Shown here one piece after another: positions 14,840 through 22,722 of a stretch of 34,361 nt of DNA (positions within the stretch are counted from its first letter, which is position 1; each line of letters starts with the position of its first letter). Under the pieces are notes generated by a model. That model was not told the origin of the DNA, did no database searches, and saw only the letters and a program-made list of their open reading frames with translations. Origin of the DNA: Desulfovibrio sp. DV (GTDB taxonomy: Bacteria; Desulfobacterota; Desulfovibrionia; Desulfovibrionales; Desulfovibrionaceae); the NCBI RefSeq assembly GCF_001936595.1, contig NZ_MLBG01000040.1:1-34361 (forward strand), read 5' to 3'. Made by a program: the position numbers and the translations under genes.

Positions 14840-16523
14840 TCATCCGCTCGGGGTGAAGCTTTGCAGCATGGCCAGGAGCAGGAACAGGTAGATGGACCAT
14901 TTGATGAAGATGGCGGCCAGGGTCTGGGTGTAGGCGGCTTCGTGGCATTTTTTCAGCCCGATGGCCTGTAAGGCCATGTACCAGATGAGGATCACAGGCG
15001 ACAGGAGCTGGCCGGCCACGGGCACGGCGGAAAGGACCGTTGGCGCGGCCGAGTAGCACAGCACCCGGAAAGTCTCGTTGAAACCATTTTTTGGCGCTGC
15101 GAAAAAGGAGCAGGAGCAGGTGGGTGACCCAGGCGTCAAGGTAGATGCCAACGGAAAGCACCACCGGCACCAGGAGCAAGGCGGCCAGGAAGGCCAGGCT
15201 CGGCGAGTGGCCAAGCGCGCCCAGGGCGTCGCCTTCGCCCGGACTGCCGATGCGGGCGCGAAGGCCGAAAAGCGACCACATGAAGTCGATCACCAGCAAA
15301 AATTCGCTGATGAGCAGATTAAAGACCAGGGCTTTGCCCTTGGGCCGGCCTTCGGGCAGGGCTCCGAAAAAATCCATCGGCTGCAACAAAATTTTGCGCA
15401 GCGTCAGGAACAGGCCCGGGAGAAACCCGTAGGCATCCTGGCGTTCCCAGGGGATGGGATCGGTCACGGCCTCGCGCACCGGCTCGTCCGGCGCATCCGG
15501 TTCGTCTTCGGCCGGGCGCTGGTGCTCGACCCGGGGCTTGGCGGCCTTGCGGTCATCCATGGCCTGGAGCCTGGCCCAGATATCGCGCACGCCGTCGGAG
15601 CGCAGGGCTTTTTCGGGCTTTGGGGCGACCGGCGGGGCCTCCTCGGGCGGGGCGGTGGCATCGGCGGCAACGGGCGTTTCGTCGAGATGCTGCGGTTGCG
15701 CCGCTGGCTTGGCCGCGTCCGGTTCGACAGCGGCAGCCGGGGGCGCAGGCATCTCGGGGGCCGGCGGCGTCGGGGCGGCACGAACGGCCTGGGGAGGCTC
15801 GACCGGTGCCTGGGGCGCAGGTTCGGCCGGGGCAATCGGGGCGGCCGGGGTCACGGGCTGCGGTGCAACCTCGACCGGACGGACCGGGGGGGCCGGTTGC
15901 GGCTCGGGTTCGCTCGGCGCCAAAGAGGCCACCGGGGCCGGCGGCGCTTCGGGTTCGACCGGGCGGACCGGGGTTCGCGGCGGGCGGGACCGGGCCGGGT
16001 CGATGTGGCGCTGATGGGTGGCCGGGCGGTCCGCCTCGACAGGCTTGGCCCAGTGGCTCAGCGGGGCAAATTCATCCGGGTCTTCGCCCGGAGCGGCAGC
16101 GTCTTGCGGCCCGGCGTCCTGGTCCGAGACCTCGGACTGGCCGGCCCGGGGGGCGCGCCGGGAAGGCGGCGGGGCAAAGGTGGCGTCCGCAAGGGCGTCA
16201 CTGGCGACGTCGGCGACGTCGGGCAAAGGTGCACCGGCCGTATCCGCAACGTCCTGGGGCAGGGTTTCTTCCCCTTCCCCGTCCATGGGTTCCCAGGCAG
16301 CGGCTGGCGGTTGCCGGTCCTGTTTGGCTGCAGAGGCCCGACGCCACGAGGAAACGCCCTCCTCGCCAAGGCCGAGGTGGTTGCCGGGAGCGGCAGTGAC
16401 GGGGTCGGGACGAAACCGGAACCGATGGCGGCACTTGGGACAAGTGGCCATTGTCGGCGTCACCGGAGCCTTGGTATCGGGCAATTCCCTGAAAAAACCG
16501 CATTGGGGACAAGTGATGCGCAT
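14840..16523 (-). pseudogene. Zinc-ribbon / Yip1-like membrane protein, split by a frameshift
   Basis: The protein starts MRITCPQC with an MJ0042-type zinc ribbon (C5, C8, C28, C31), then a Pro/Ala-rich linker of about 300 residues, then a Yip1-like membrane domain with about five hydrophobic segments. The first reading frame continues only to the segment LLLLLFRSAKKWF. The rest of the domain (NETFRVLCYSAAP, IPVAG-type turns and QAIGLKKCHEA) lies in another frame and ends at the TGA at 14842-14840. The frames join at an A6 run (T6 on the plus strand, 15087-15092): removing one base gives AKNGFNETFRVLCYSA, as expected for the family. A GAAGG site supports the ATG at 16523. The gene is therefore disrupted, wrongly sequenced, or rescued by slippage. 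Confidence 0.75.
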
Positions 16524-16630
16524 CATGTACCTTCGCAAAACGTCCCGGTGCTGCCGCCGGGCGCAAATCTGCAGGCCTCAGTGTAGCCCCTCGACGCGCC
16601 CAAGGCACACAGGGGGCCAAAACCCTCGTA

Positions 16631-17860
16631 TCAGGCCGATTGCGGCAGGACGAACAGCCGTCCGGGGCCGTCTGGCCGGGCCAGGGCCGTGAAAAATTCC
16701 AGTGGAAGACTGGGATAGTCGAGGCTGAGGCAGTGGGCTGCCGCGCCCGGCAGACGGCTGAAGGCCGCGAGCTTGCCGGTGACGGCGGCCTGGTCGGCCA
16801 CCAGCCGGTTGTGGTGCAGGATGGGGGCGTCCAGGGCCAAGGCGGTGCTCCCGGCCAGGCCTTCCAGACGTTCGTGCAGGGGCCGCACATAGCGCGGTCC
16901 GGGGGTGGCCCCGGTGTGAAACAGACGCAACTGCCAGTCCGGCCACAGGCCATGCCCCACCTTGGCCCGGCCCGGGTCGGGATAGAGGGTCAGGCGGGGG
17001 AAGTAGGCTGCGCCCAGGCCCGGCGTGGCCATGATCCGGGCCAGGCTGGCCGCGAATCCCGGGCCGGGCCGCTCGTCGGGATCAAGCGACAGCACCCAGC
17101 CGGGCGGGCAGGCAGCCAGCAGGGCATTGCGCTGGGCCGCGAAATCGTTTTGCAGGGGCCGGGCCAGATGCCTGACCGGCATGGCAAGCAATTGGGCGGT
17201 TGCAGCGGCCGGGGGAACGGCGGCCGCGTCCCAGAGGATGACGGCCTGTCCGGACAGTCCCCGGGCAGCCAGGAAAAAGGCTTCGAGCTGCGGCTCCTCC
17301 GGCCGGGCCAGCAGGGCCAGAGTTGCCGGGTTCCCTCCGGCGGGCAGGTCCGGCGACGGCGGGACAAGGCGGCTGGCCGCCAGAAGCCGGCGCAGCAGGG
17401 CCAGGCGTCTGGCTTCCTGTTCGCCGGCCGGCTCGGGATTGACCGTGGCCAGGGTGCTGTCCGGCGTAAATCCGGCGGCCAGGAGCAGGTGGCAGGCCGC
17501 CTGGGGCGAGGCATCGGCCACCAACTGGCAGCGGCCGGCCGGGGCCAGCCAGGGCAGACGGCCGGCAGCGATCAGGGTCTGGGCGGCTTCGGGAGCAAGG
17601 GAAACGACGGCAAGGGCTGTGGCGGATGGCAGTTCTTCGGCCAGGGCGGCAGCCAGTTCGCCGCTGCCAAGGCCAAGCAGGACCACCTGCCGGTGCCGGG
17701 CCGCGGCCCGCAGGATGCGCCCGCAGCGCACCCCGGTTGCCTGTGCGTCGGCCGGGGCCGGGGGCGTCCCGGCCTGGGGCGGGCCAAGCCGCCAGGACAG
17801 GACCTCGGCGGAATAGGTGAAAAACGGATGCGGCGGGCTGCCGGGCGAAAAGTCGTCCAT
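16631..17860 (-). CDS. Glycosyltransferase family 2-like protein
   Basis: This 409-residue protein has two parts. Residues 1-200 contain a Rossmann-like stretch (VVLLGLGSGELAAAL near 59-73) and strand-helix units of unknown role. Residues 201-409 resemble a family 2 glycosyltransferase: NDFAAQRNALLAACPPGWVL, then the metal-binding DPDERPG (D260, D262, E263), then WQLRLFH and a late LHERLEG, like the family motif RLFR...HE. Such enzymes add sugars to lipid A, glycans or flagellin. It sits 154 bases downstream of fliS on the same strand, so flagellin glycosylation is plausible. The start codon is uncertain because the ribosome-binding site is poor. Confidence 0.65.
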   Translation of the reverse strand: MDDFSPGSPPHPFFTYSAEVLSWRLGPPQAGTPPAPADAQATGVRCGRILRAAARHRQVVLLGLGSGELAAALAEELPSATALAVVSLAPEAAQTLIAAGRLPWLAPAGRCQLVADASPQAACHLLLAAGFTPDSTLATVNPEPAGEQEARRLALLRRLLAASRLVPPSPDLPAGGNPATLALLARPEEPQLEAFFLAARGLSGQAVILWDAAAVPPAAATAQLLAMPVRHLARPLQNDFAAQRNALLAACPPGWVLSLDPDERPGPGFAASLARIMATPGLGAAYFPRLTLYPDPGRAKVGHGLWPDWQLRLFHTGATPGPRYVRPLHERLEGLAGSTALALDAPILHHNRLVADQAAVTGKLAAFSRLPGAAAHCLSLDYPSLPLEFFTALARPDGPGRLFVLPQSA

Positions 17861-17945
17861 GGGGCTTGGTATCGCGGGCCGGGCCGGGGGACAAGGGGAG
17901 GGGCCGCAATGGCCGGCCGGACACCATCCCGGTCCGCAGTTCACT

Positions 17946-17964
17946 CCCGGACCGCTGGTCCGGG
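17946..17964 (-). terminator. Hairpin after fliS (possible terminator)
   Basis: CCCGGACC pairs with GGTCCGGG around a 3-base loop. No T-run follows, so it may only slow transcription or protect the 3' end of the fliDS message. Further GGTCCG copies lie nearby. Confidence 0.35.
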
Positions 17965-18014
17965 CAACGGACCGGACCGCCCGCCTGCGCTTTAAAACCC
18001 GTCGGCCGGCCGGG

Positions 18015-18851
18015 TCAGCTGCGGCCCTGGGAATAGGCGGCCATGGCCCGGCGCACCGGCGACACGGTCGGACGCGACGCCTCCTCGACCGGTTGCGGCT
18101 CCTCGTCCGGCATCCCGTCATCGAGCGTCACGCCAAGCGCTCCGGCCGAGGGCGGCGTGGCCGAGGCCACAGACACTTCCGGACGGGGCGCAGCCGCCGT
18201 CGGGGCAGGAGCGGGCGCAGGGGCGACAGCCGGGGCCGGGTTTGAAACCGCGGCAGCGGCAGCGACCATGGCCGGGGTCACCAGGGTGGGACGCGGGACG
18301 GCGGAGACGCCGGGACGCGCGGCAGCGGGCGTGGCGGCGTAGCGGCCGACCGCAGCCTGGGGAGCCAGGGAGGCCGCAGGAGCGACCGAGGTGGAACCGC
18401 CGTAGTGGATGCCGCCCAGGGTCGCAGCCGCCGAAACACCGGTCCGGGTGACCTGGGTGGCCGACGAAGGCACAGCCTTGGTGGCCACCATGGAGTTGGC
18501 CTCGCTAAAGGCCTCGCGCAGGCCGTTTAGGATACCCACCACTTCATCGATCTTGGCCACATCCATCTTGAGGTTGGCCATGAGCAGCCGGGCGCTGCAG
18601 AAAAAATACAGCTTTTGCAACCGTTCAGCCAGTTCCCCGCCCTTGTTGACATTGAGCGAGCCCTGAAGCTCGGAGAGAATGTCCAGGGCCTTGGAGATAA
18701 GGATGCCCTTCTGGGCGTAATTTTTCTCGGCGATCTTTTCCTTGGCCCGATGCAGGAACTTGAGCGCTGCATCAAACAGCATGATGACGAGATCGCCCTG
18801 GGTGGTGGTGCTGACCTGGGTCTGGATGTAATTTTTGACGGCGCTTTGCAT
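18015..18851 (-). CDS. fliS: FliS flagellin chaperone with a long C-terminal extension
   Basis: This 278-residue protein begins at the ATG at 18851-18849, preceded by a GGGGAGAG site. Residues 1-130 are a FliS domain: AVKNYIQTQVSTTTQGDLVIMLFDAALKFL-type start with the Leu/Phe helical pattern, ILISKALDILSELQGSLN, and LYFFCSARLLMANLKMD. FliS keeps flagellin soluble in the cytoplasm and passes it to the export gate. FliS normally has about 120-140 residues; here a further 145 residues follow, rich in Ala, Pro, Val and Ser, ending in an acidic patch (DDGMPDEEPQPVEE) and RRAMAAYSQGRS. The gene follows fliD by 39 bases and presumably shares its promoter. Confidence 0.88.
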   Translation of the reverse strand: MQSAVKNYIQTQVSTTTQGDLVIMLFDAALKFLHRAKEKIAEKNYAQKGILISKALDILSELQGSLNVNKGGELAERLQKLYFFCSARLLMANLKMDVAKIDEVVGILNGLREAFSEANSMVATKAVPSSATQVTRTGVSAAATLGGIHYGGSTSVAPAASLAPQAAVGRYAATPAAARPGVSAVPRPTLVTPAMVAAAAAVSNPAPAVAPAPAPAPTAAAPRPEVSVASATPPSAGALGVTLDDGMPDEEPQPVEEASRPTVSPVRRAMAAYSQGRS

Positions 18852-18890
18852 GGAACTCTCCCCTTTTGCGTCCTTATCGGACAAAACGAA

Positions 18891-20585
18891 TTAATCTGAA
18901 GAGAGTTTGTCGACTGCCGACGTAAGTTGTGTCTGCATTTGATTGTAGGTGCCAAGCAAGCTGTCGACCTTGGCAAACCGTTTTCGTAAGTTAGCGGCAA
19001 ACGTGGATATTCTTCGTTGCTCAAAGGAGATCTTGTCATCGATCATGGCTGTGATGTCGTCATAATTATTATCGAGAATGTGCAGGGGGCCGTCGGTTTC
19101 ATCGGTCAACTCATCGAGCAGGTCGCTGAGCTGTCCGGCCTTGCCCTGCTTGAGCGCCACTTCGCCTGTGTGCGTACCGGGGGTGGTGTCGATTGCCCTG
19201 ATGACAATACCGGACTCAGGGTAGCCGGCCCGGCCGGTGATGAAGTTTGAATTGCTGTTAAACGTGGCCGGGTGGCCATTGATTGTGGCTGCGGTAATTT
19301 TTCCGTCAGCCGCTGTCGTGTACGACAAAGCATATGTGCCGCATTTTGTCGTATTCTTAATATAAGATGTCACTGAGAATTCAGAAGAACTCGTACGTCC
19401 AACGTATTGGGCGGCAAAAAGCTGAGCCACGGCATCGGCGTTTGACGACAGGATGGCGTCGAAGACATCGTCGTCAATGACGAGAAGGCCTTCCGTCGCT
19501 GAGCCTTGTTCCGCATCGGTCAGGATGCCAAGTTGAGAAAGAGTGGAATACTTGTCCTGGTCATAGTCAAATCCGACGCCGATACCGGCGACGGCACTTT
19601 TTATATTCGTGTCTATGAGCTGAATACCGTAGTTGCCGGTGAGCAGTGACGCTTGTTGGGTGGAACTGTCAACCTTGCTGATGTCCATAATCAAGGTTCG
19701 AACGGTATTCATCTGCTTAACGAATGTCTCGACCTTTTCCTTGATGGCGTCAGTATCCGTCGTGGTCGTCAGGGTGGAAGAACCGGTCCCTTTGAGGGTC
19801 AGCGTCAAACCGGTGACAAGGTCCGTGATGCTGTTGGTTTCACGGGTGATCCAGCTCGCAGCGGCTGCGGGCCAGCCGTCGAGCTTGAGCAAGGCGCTGG
19901 CGTTTGAAGTGATGGTGCCGAAATTGGCGGCTTTGAAACCGGTGAGGGTTGTTGCGGTGTCGTTTATGACCAGGCTGGAGGTAGAGCCGGTATCCATACC
20001 GCGCAGTTGCAGATAATACTGGGACCCGTTGTTGGCAATGCTGGCCTTGACCCCGGGATTGTTCGGGGCATTGTTAATGACGTTCACAAGGTCGGTGAGC
20101 GTGCAGTTGGCCCCGGCAGTATTGGAGTAGGTGACGCCTTTATAGGTATAGGCGAATATCGCGTCGGAACTTGAGGAGTTGATGTCCACGGTGGCACTGG
20201 CATAGCCGGTGGAGGTGACCATGGCCTTGGCCGTAGCCAGCTTGTTGACGACCAGTTCGTGGGAGCCGTTTTCAGCCCCGGCGCCGGCCACGGCTGAAAC
20301 CACCGTCGAATTCGTGGAGTCAGCAACCTTGGACATGAACTCATTGATGCTGTCCATGCTGCCCAGGGTGGTCTTGAGGGACAGCATTTCGGTGTTGAGT
20401 TCCTGAAAGGCGGCCTGCTTATTGGTCCAGGATTTTTTCCAGGTCTGCAGGGTGGTTATGCGACCCTGCTCGACCTGCACCAACTTGGTGATGAGCTGGG
20501 TGAAATCGGTACCATTGCCAAGACCGGTGTAGGTGATCTGGCCGGAGGTGGTGACCGGCGTATAGCCGCTGATGGTACTCGTCAT
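18891..20585 (-). CDS. fliD: FliD, flagellar filament cap (hook-associated protein 2)
   Basis: This 564-residue protein has the FliD layout. The N-terminus carries ITYTGLGNGTDFTQLITKLVQVEQ and the QTWKKSWTNKQAAFQELNTEMLSLKTTL helix. The middle has FliD-type strand repeats. The C-terminal part has FVKQMNTVRTLIMDIS, the DISKVDSSTQQASLLTGNYG and QLGILTD regions, and a final helix (ISTFAANLRKRFAKVDSLLGTYNQMQTQL). FliD caps the filament and lets flagellin subunits insert below it. No signal peptide is present, because export is through the flagellar apparatus. An AGGGGA site precedes the ATG. It lies between flagellin and fliS and has a sigma-54-like promoter. A local hairpin (20614-20633) lies in its leader. 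Confidence 0.92.
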   Translation of the reverse strand: MTSTISGYTPVTTSGQITYTGLGNGTDFTQLITKLVQVEQGRITTLQTWKKSWTNKQAAFQELNTEMLSLKTTLGSMDSINEFMSKVADSTNSTVVSAVAGAGAENGSHELVVNKLATAKAMVTSTGYASATVDINSSSSDAIFAYTYKGVTYSNTAGANCTLTDLVNVINNAPNNPGVKASIANNGSQYYLQLRGMDTGSTSSLVINDTATTLTGFKAANFGTITSNASALLKLDGWPAAAASWITRETNSITDLVTGLTLTLKGTGSSTLTTTTDTDAIKEKVETFVKQMNTVRTLIMDISKVDSSTQQASLLTGNYGIQLIDTNIKSAVAGIGVGFDYDQDKYSTLSQLGILTDAEQGSATEGLLVIDDDVFDAILSSNADAVAQLFAAQYVGRTSSSEFSVTSYIKNTTKCGTYALSYTTAADGKITAATINGHPATFNSNSNFITGRAGYPESGIVIRAIDTTPGTHTGEVALKQGKAGQLSDLLDELTDETDGPLHILDNNYDDITAMIDDKISFEQRRISTFAANLRKRFAKVDSLLGTYNQMQTQLTSAVDKLSSD

Positions 20586-20638
20586 AGCGTTCCCCTGACG
20601 GAAATTAATTCCGGGCGACAGGTCTTTGTCGCCGGAGT

Positions 20639-20654
20639 AGCAAAGGGGATGCCA
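20639..20654 (-). promoter_or_regulatory. Sigma-54-type promoter of fliD-fliS
   Basis: On the minus strand TGGCATCCCCTTTGCT has the GG-N10-GC spacing, a fully matching -12 element (TTGCT) and 5 of 7 matches at -24. The start of transcription would be near 20627, about 40 bases before the fliD ATG. Late flagellar genes of polar-flagellated bacteria often use RpoN. Confidence 0.7.
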
Positions 20655-20655
20655 A

Positions 20656-20688
20656 AATTATGGTCGGGCCGCCGGCGGCGGCCCGACC
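20656..20688 (-). terminator. Rho-independent terminator of the flagellin gene
   Basis: A long GC palindrome (20662-20688; GGTCGGGCCGC arm) is followed on the minus strand by ATAATTTT. The T-rich tail abuts the -24 element of the fliD promoter. Confidence 0.8.
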
Positions 20689-20701
20689 GAAGCAACGTGG
20701 A

Positions 20702-21595
20702 CTAGCCGCCGATGAGCTGCAAAGCCATCTTGGGCATGGAGTTGGCCTGGGAGAGCATGGCCACCGCGGACTGGGTGAGAATCTGGTTGCGCACGAAGTT
20801 GGTCATTTCCGTCGCCACATCGACATCGGAAATCTGGGATTCGGCGGATTGGAGGTTTTCACCCTGGATCTGCAGGTTGGAAATGGTGTTTTCCAGACGG
20901 TTCTGCAGCGCGCCCAGGTTGGCCCGGATCTTGTCCTTGGAGACAATGGCGGTCTGGATGGCAACCAGGGCCTTCTGCGCCAGCTCCTGGGTGGAGATGC
21001 TGCGGCCATCCGCCGTCGTGGCCGCTCCGACGCCAAGGCCCAGGGCCGAAGCGGTGGAGGTGCCGATCTGCACGTAGTAGTAGTCTTCGGCCGAGTTGTT
21101 GCTGGAACCGAAGTGCACCTTGAGCTTGCCGGTGGAGTTAAGCCCGGAGCCGGAGTGGGTGGAGCTGGAAAGGTTGCCGTTGAGCAGATAGATGCCGTTA
21201 AAATCCGTGGCGTTGGCGATTCGGGTGATTTCCGAGGCCATGGCCTGATATTCGGAGTCGATGATCAGACGCTGATCCGAGGTGTAGGTACCGGTGGAAG
21301 CCTGTTCGGCCAGTTCCTTCATGCGGATGAGCTTTTCATCGACGACCTGCAAGGCTCCGTCCGCCGTCTGAATCATGGAGATGGCGTCGTTGGCGTTGCG
21401 CACGCCCTGGTTGATGGAGGCGATGTCCGACCGCATGAGCTCGCGAATGGCCAGACCGGCCGCATCGTCGGCTGCGGTGTTGATGCGCAGGCCCGAGGAC
21501 AGGCGCTGAGTGGACGTGGCAAGAGCGGAATACGAATTGGACAGGTTACGGCTGGCCGTTGCGGCCATCATGTTGTGATTGATAACGAGCGACAT
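20702..21595 (-). CDS. fliC: Flagellin
   Basis: This 297-residue filament protein starts at the ATG at 21595-21593 with a GGAGG site 9 bases upstream. The conserved N-terminal D0/D1 part is clear (MSLVINHNMMAATASRNLSNSY, then RLSSGLRINTAADDAAGLAI), as is the C-terminal part (NLGALQNRLENTISNLQ, AESQISDVDVATEM, ILTQSAVAMLSQANSMPKMA). The variable middle is short (about residues 140-215), so the outer D2/D3 domains are much reduced. Ser/Thr-rich segments there (SSSTHSGSG, SSNNSAED) could be glycosylation sites. It is exported by the flagellar type III system. It has its own sigma-28-like promoter and terminator. Confidence 0.95.
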   Translation of the reverse strand: MSLVINHNMMAATASRNLSNSYSALATSTQRLSSGLRINTAADDAAGLAIRELMRSDIASINQGVRNANDAISMIQTADGALQVVDEKLIRMKELAEQASTGTYTSDQRLIIDSEYQAMASEITRIANATDFNGIYLLNGNLSSSTHSGSGLNSTGKLKVHFGSSNNSAEDYYYVQIGTSTASALGLGVGAATTADGRSISTQELAQKALVAIQTAIVSKDKIRANLGALQNRLENTISNLQIQGENLQSAESQISDVDVATEMTNFVRNQILTQSAVAMLSQANSMPKMALQLIGG

Positions 21596-21700
21596 GGTTG
21601 TTTCCTCCGTGAATGCTGCGGGCGTCCTTGCCCTTTTACCAATCCGCGGCTGATCGTGGGCCCTCGATTGCGCTGCGGAAAGTGAGCCTCTTTGTCTAGA

Positions 21701-21728
21701 TTATCGACGCCGCCTCCAGCGTTCTTTA
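21701..21728 (-). promoter_or_regulatory. Sigma-28 (FliA)-type promoter of flagellin
   Basis: On the minus strand TAAAGAAC (from 21728) is followed by GTCGATAA (21708-21701), which matches 7 of 8 bases of the FliA -10 element GCCGATAA. The spacer is 12 bases rather than the usual 11. The leader to the ATG at 21595 is about 100 bases. Confidence 0.65.
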
Positions 21729-21751
21729 GCCCTGCCCCCATCACCGGGCGC

Positions 21752-21787
21752 AAAAACAAACCCGCCGGGTTTCTCCGGCGGGTTTGT
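21752..21787 (-). terminator. Rho-independent terminator of the eight-gene operon
   Basis: A perfect 13-base stem (21756-21768 with 21775-21787) closes a 6-base loop and is followed on the minus strand by a T-run. It is 25 bases after the stop codon of the glycosyltransferase gene at 21812 and separates the operon from the flagellin promoter. Confidence 0.92.
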
Positions 21788-21811
21788 TCCCAAAAGGCTC
21801 AAACAAAACAG

Positions 21812-22705
21812 TCAGCGGCGCGACTCCCGCCAGTCGGCCAGGAGGGCCGGGGGCAGATGGGCGGCGTGAAACGGGCGCAGCAGGGCGTTTACCCGGGAAA
21901 CGGCGGCATCCACCCGGGGCAGGCCCGGCGGCACGAGCAGGCCGGCGTCGTCCAGGCGGTCGTGGTAGTGGATGATGGACGGATCGAGGTCGTGGCCCGG
22001 CCGGTAGGTGGCCGGGCGCAAGTGGGTGGGGAAATTCATGTGCGGCCCAAGCAGGGTCGGGTCAAGGCCCAGTTCGACCAGGGCCAGGGCCAGGCCGACC
22101 TGATCGGCGTGTTTGGCAAAGGGGCCAAGCAGGCGGGCGTTGGCCAGGGTGAAGTGGGTCCATTTGAGCCAGTGCGGCCCGACTTGGCCAAAGGCCTGGC
22201 GATCAAAAAGGCACACCCCGCCGTTCATGTTGCCGCGAAGCGTCTCGCCGGGGACAAAATCCGCCGCGGCCAGCGCCGGGTCCCGGGGCAGCCCGGCCTG
22301 ATGCAGCAGGGCGCGCAGCAGGGGCAGCGGCGGGGACGGCGTGTCCACGGTCTTGGCCCGCACCCCGGAGCCGGGCAGCACGGCGGAAAGATCGGCGGCA
22401 AAGGCCACGTCGGCGTCCAGCAAGGCCACGCAGCCGGCCCCGGCCAGGGCCTTGGAGCGCAATTGCACGAGCTTGTTGCAATAGGGCGATTCGGGCGCGC
22501 CGTAGGGCCGGACCGGAACCACGTTGACCCGGACGGCGGCCAGGAACTCGCGGTAGACGGCCGGATGGCCGCCGACCAGATGGACAAAGACGTCCCCGGC
22601 CGGGACCGTGCCCGTGCCAAGCAGGGTGCCGATCAGATTGACGCTTTGCAGGCGAAATTTCGGGTGGTCGTCCACCACGAAGGACACGGCCACGGGCCTC
22701 GTCAT
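21812..22705 (-). CDS. GT-A-type glycosyltransferase-like protein
   Basis: This is a 297-residue cytosolic protein starting at the ATG at 22705 with a GGGGAGGGGAG site. It opens with a strand VAVSFVVDDHPKFR, followed by a sugar-nucleotide-like fold with LVQLRSKALAGAGCVALLDADVAF. The DAD at 97-99 is a typical DxD metal/nucleotide-sugar site of GT-A enzymes. A later GNMNGGVCLF is like the N-G-G acceptor-site motif of GT-A hexosyltransferases. The family is not identified. It is the last gene of the operon, 17 bases after the SPOR gene, and lies next to the flagellin gene, which fits a surface or flagellar glycan role. Confidence 0.6.
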   Translation of the reverse strand: MTRPVAVSFVVDDHPKFRLQSVNLIGTLLGTGTVPAGDVFVHLVGGHPAVYREFLAAVRVNVVPVRPYGAPESPYCNKLVQLRSKALAGAGCVALLDADVAFAADLSAVLPGSGVRAKTVDTPSPPLPLLRALLHQAGLPRDPALAAADFVPGETLRGNMNGGVCLFDRQAFGQVGPHWLKWTHFTLANARLLGPFAKHADQVGLALALVELGLDPTLLGPHMNFPTHLRPATYRPGHDLDPSIIHYHDRLDDAGLLVPPGLPRVDAAVSRVNALLRPFHAAHLPPALLADWRESRR

Positions 22706-22722
22706 GCCACTCCCCTCCCCGC

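Noticed and set aside
15078-16586. A 502-codon Gly/Arg-rich plus-strand open frame
   Set aside because: It mirrors the Pro/Ala-rich linker of the zinc-ribbon/Yip1-like gene.
18160-18300. Repetitive Ala/Pro codons resembling a direct repeat array
   Set aside because: The repetition follows from the low-complexity FliS tail; there are no regular spacers, so it is not a CRISPR array.
18852-18884. An upstream TTG start for fliS
   Set aside because: The ATG at 18851 has a good ribosome-binding site and gives the usual FliS length at the N-terminus.
20611-20635. Hairpin in the fliD leader as a terminator
   Set aside because: Its stem has only seven base pairs and no proper T-run, and it lies at or after the predicted fliD transcription start; a leader structure is more likely.
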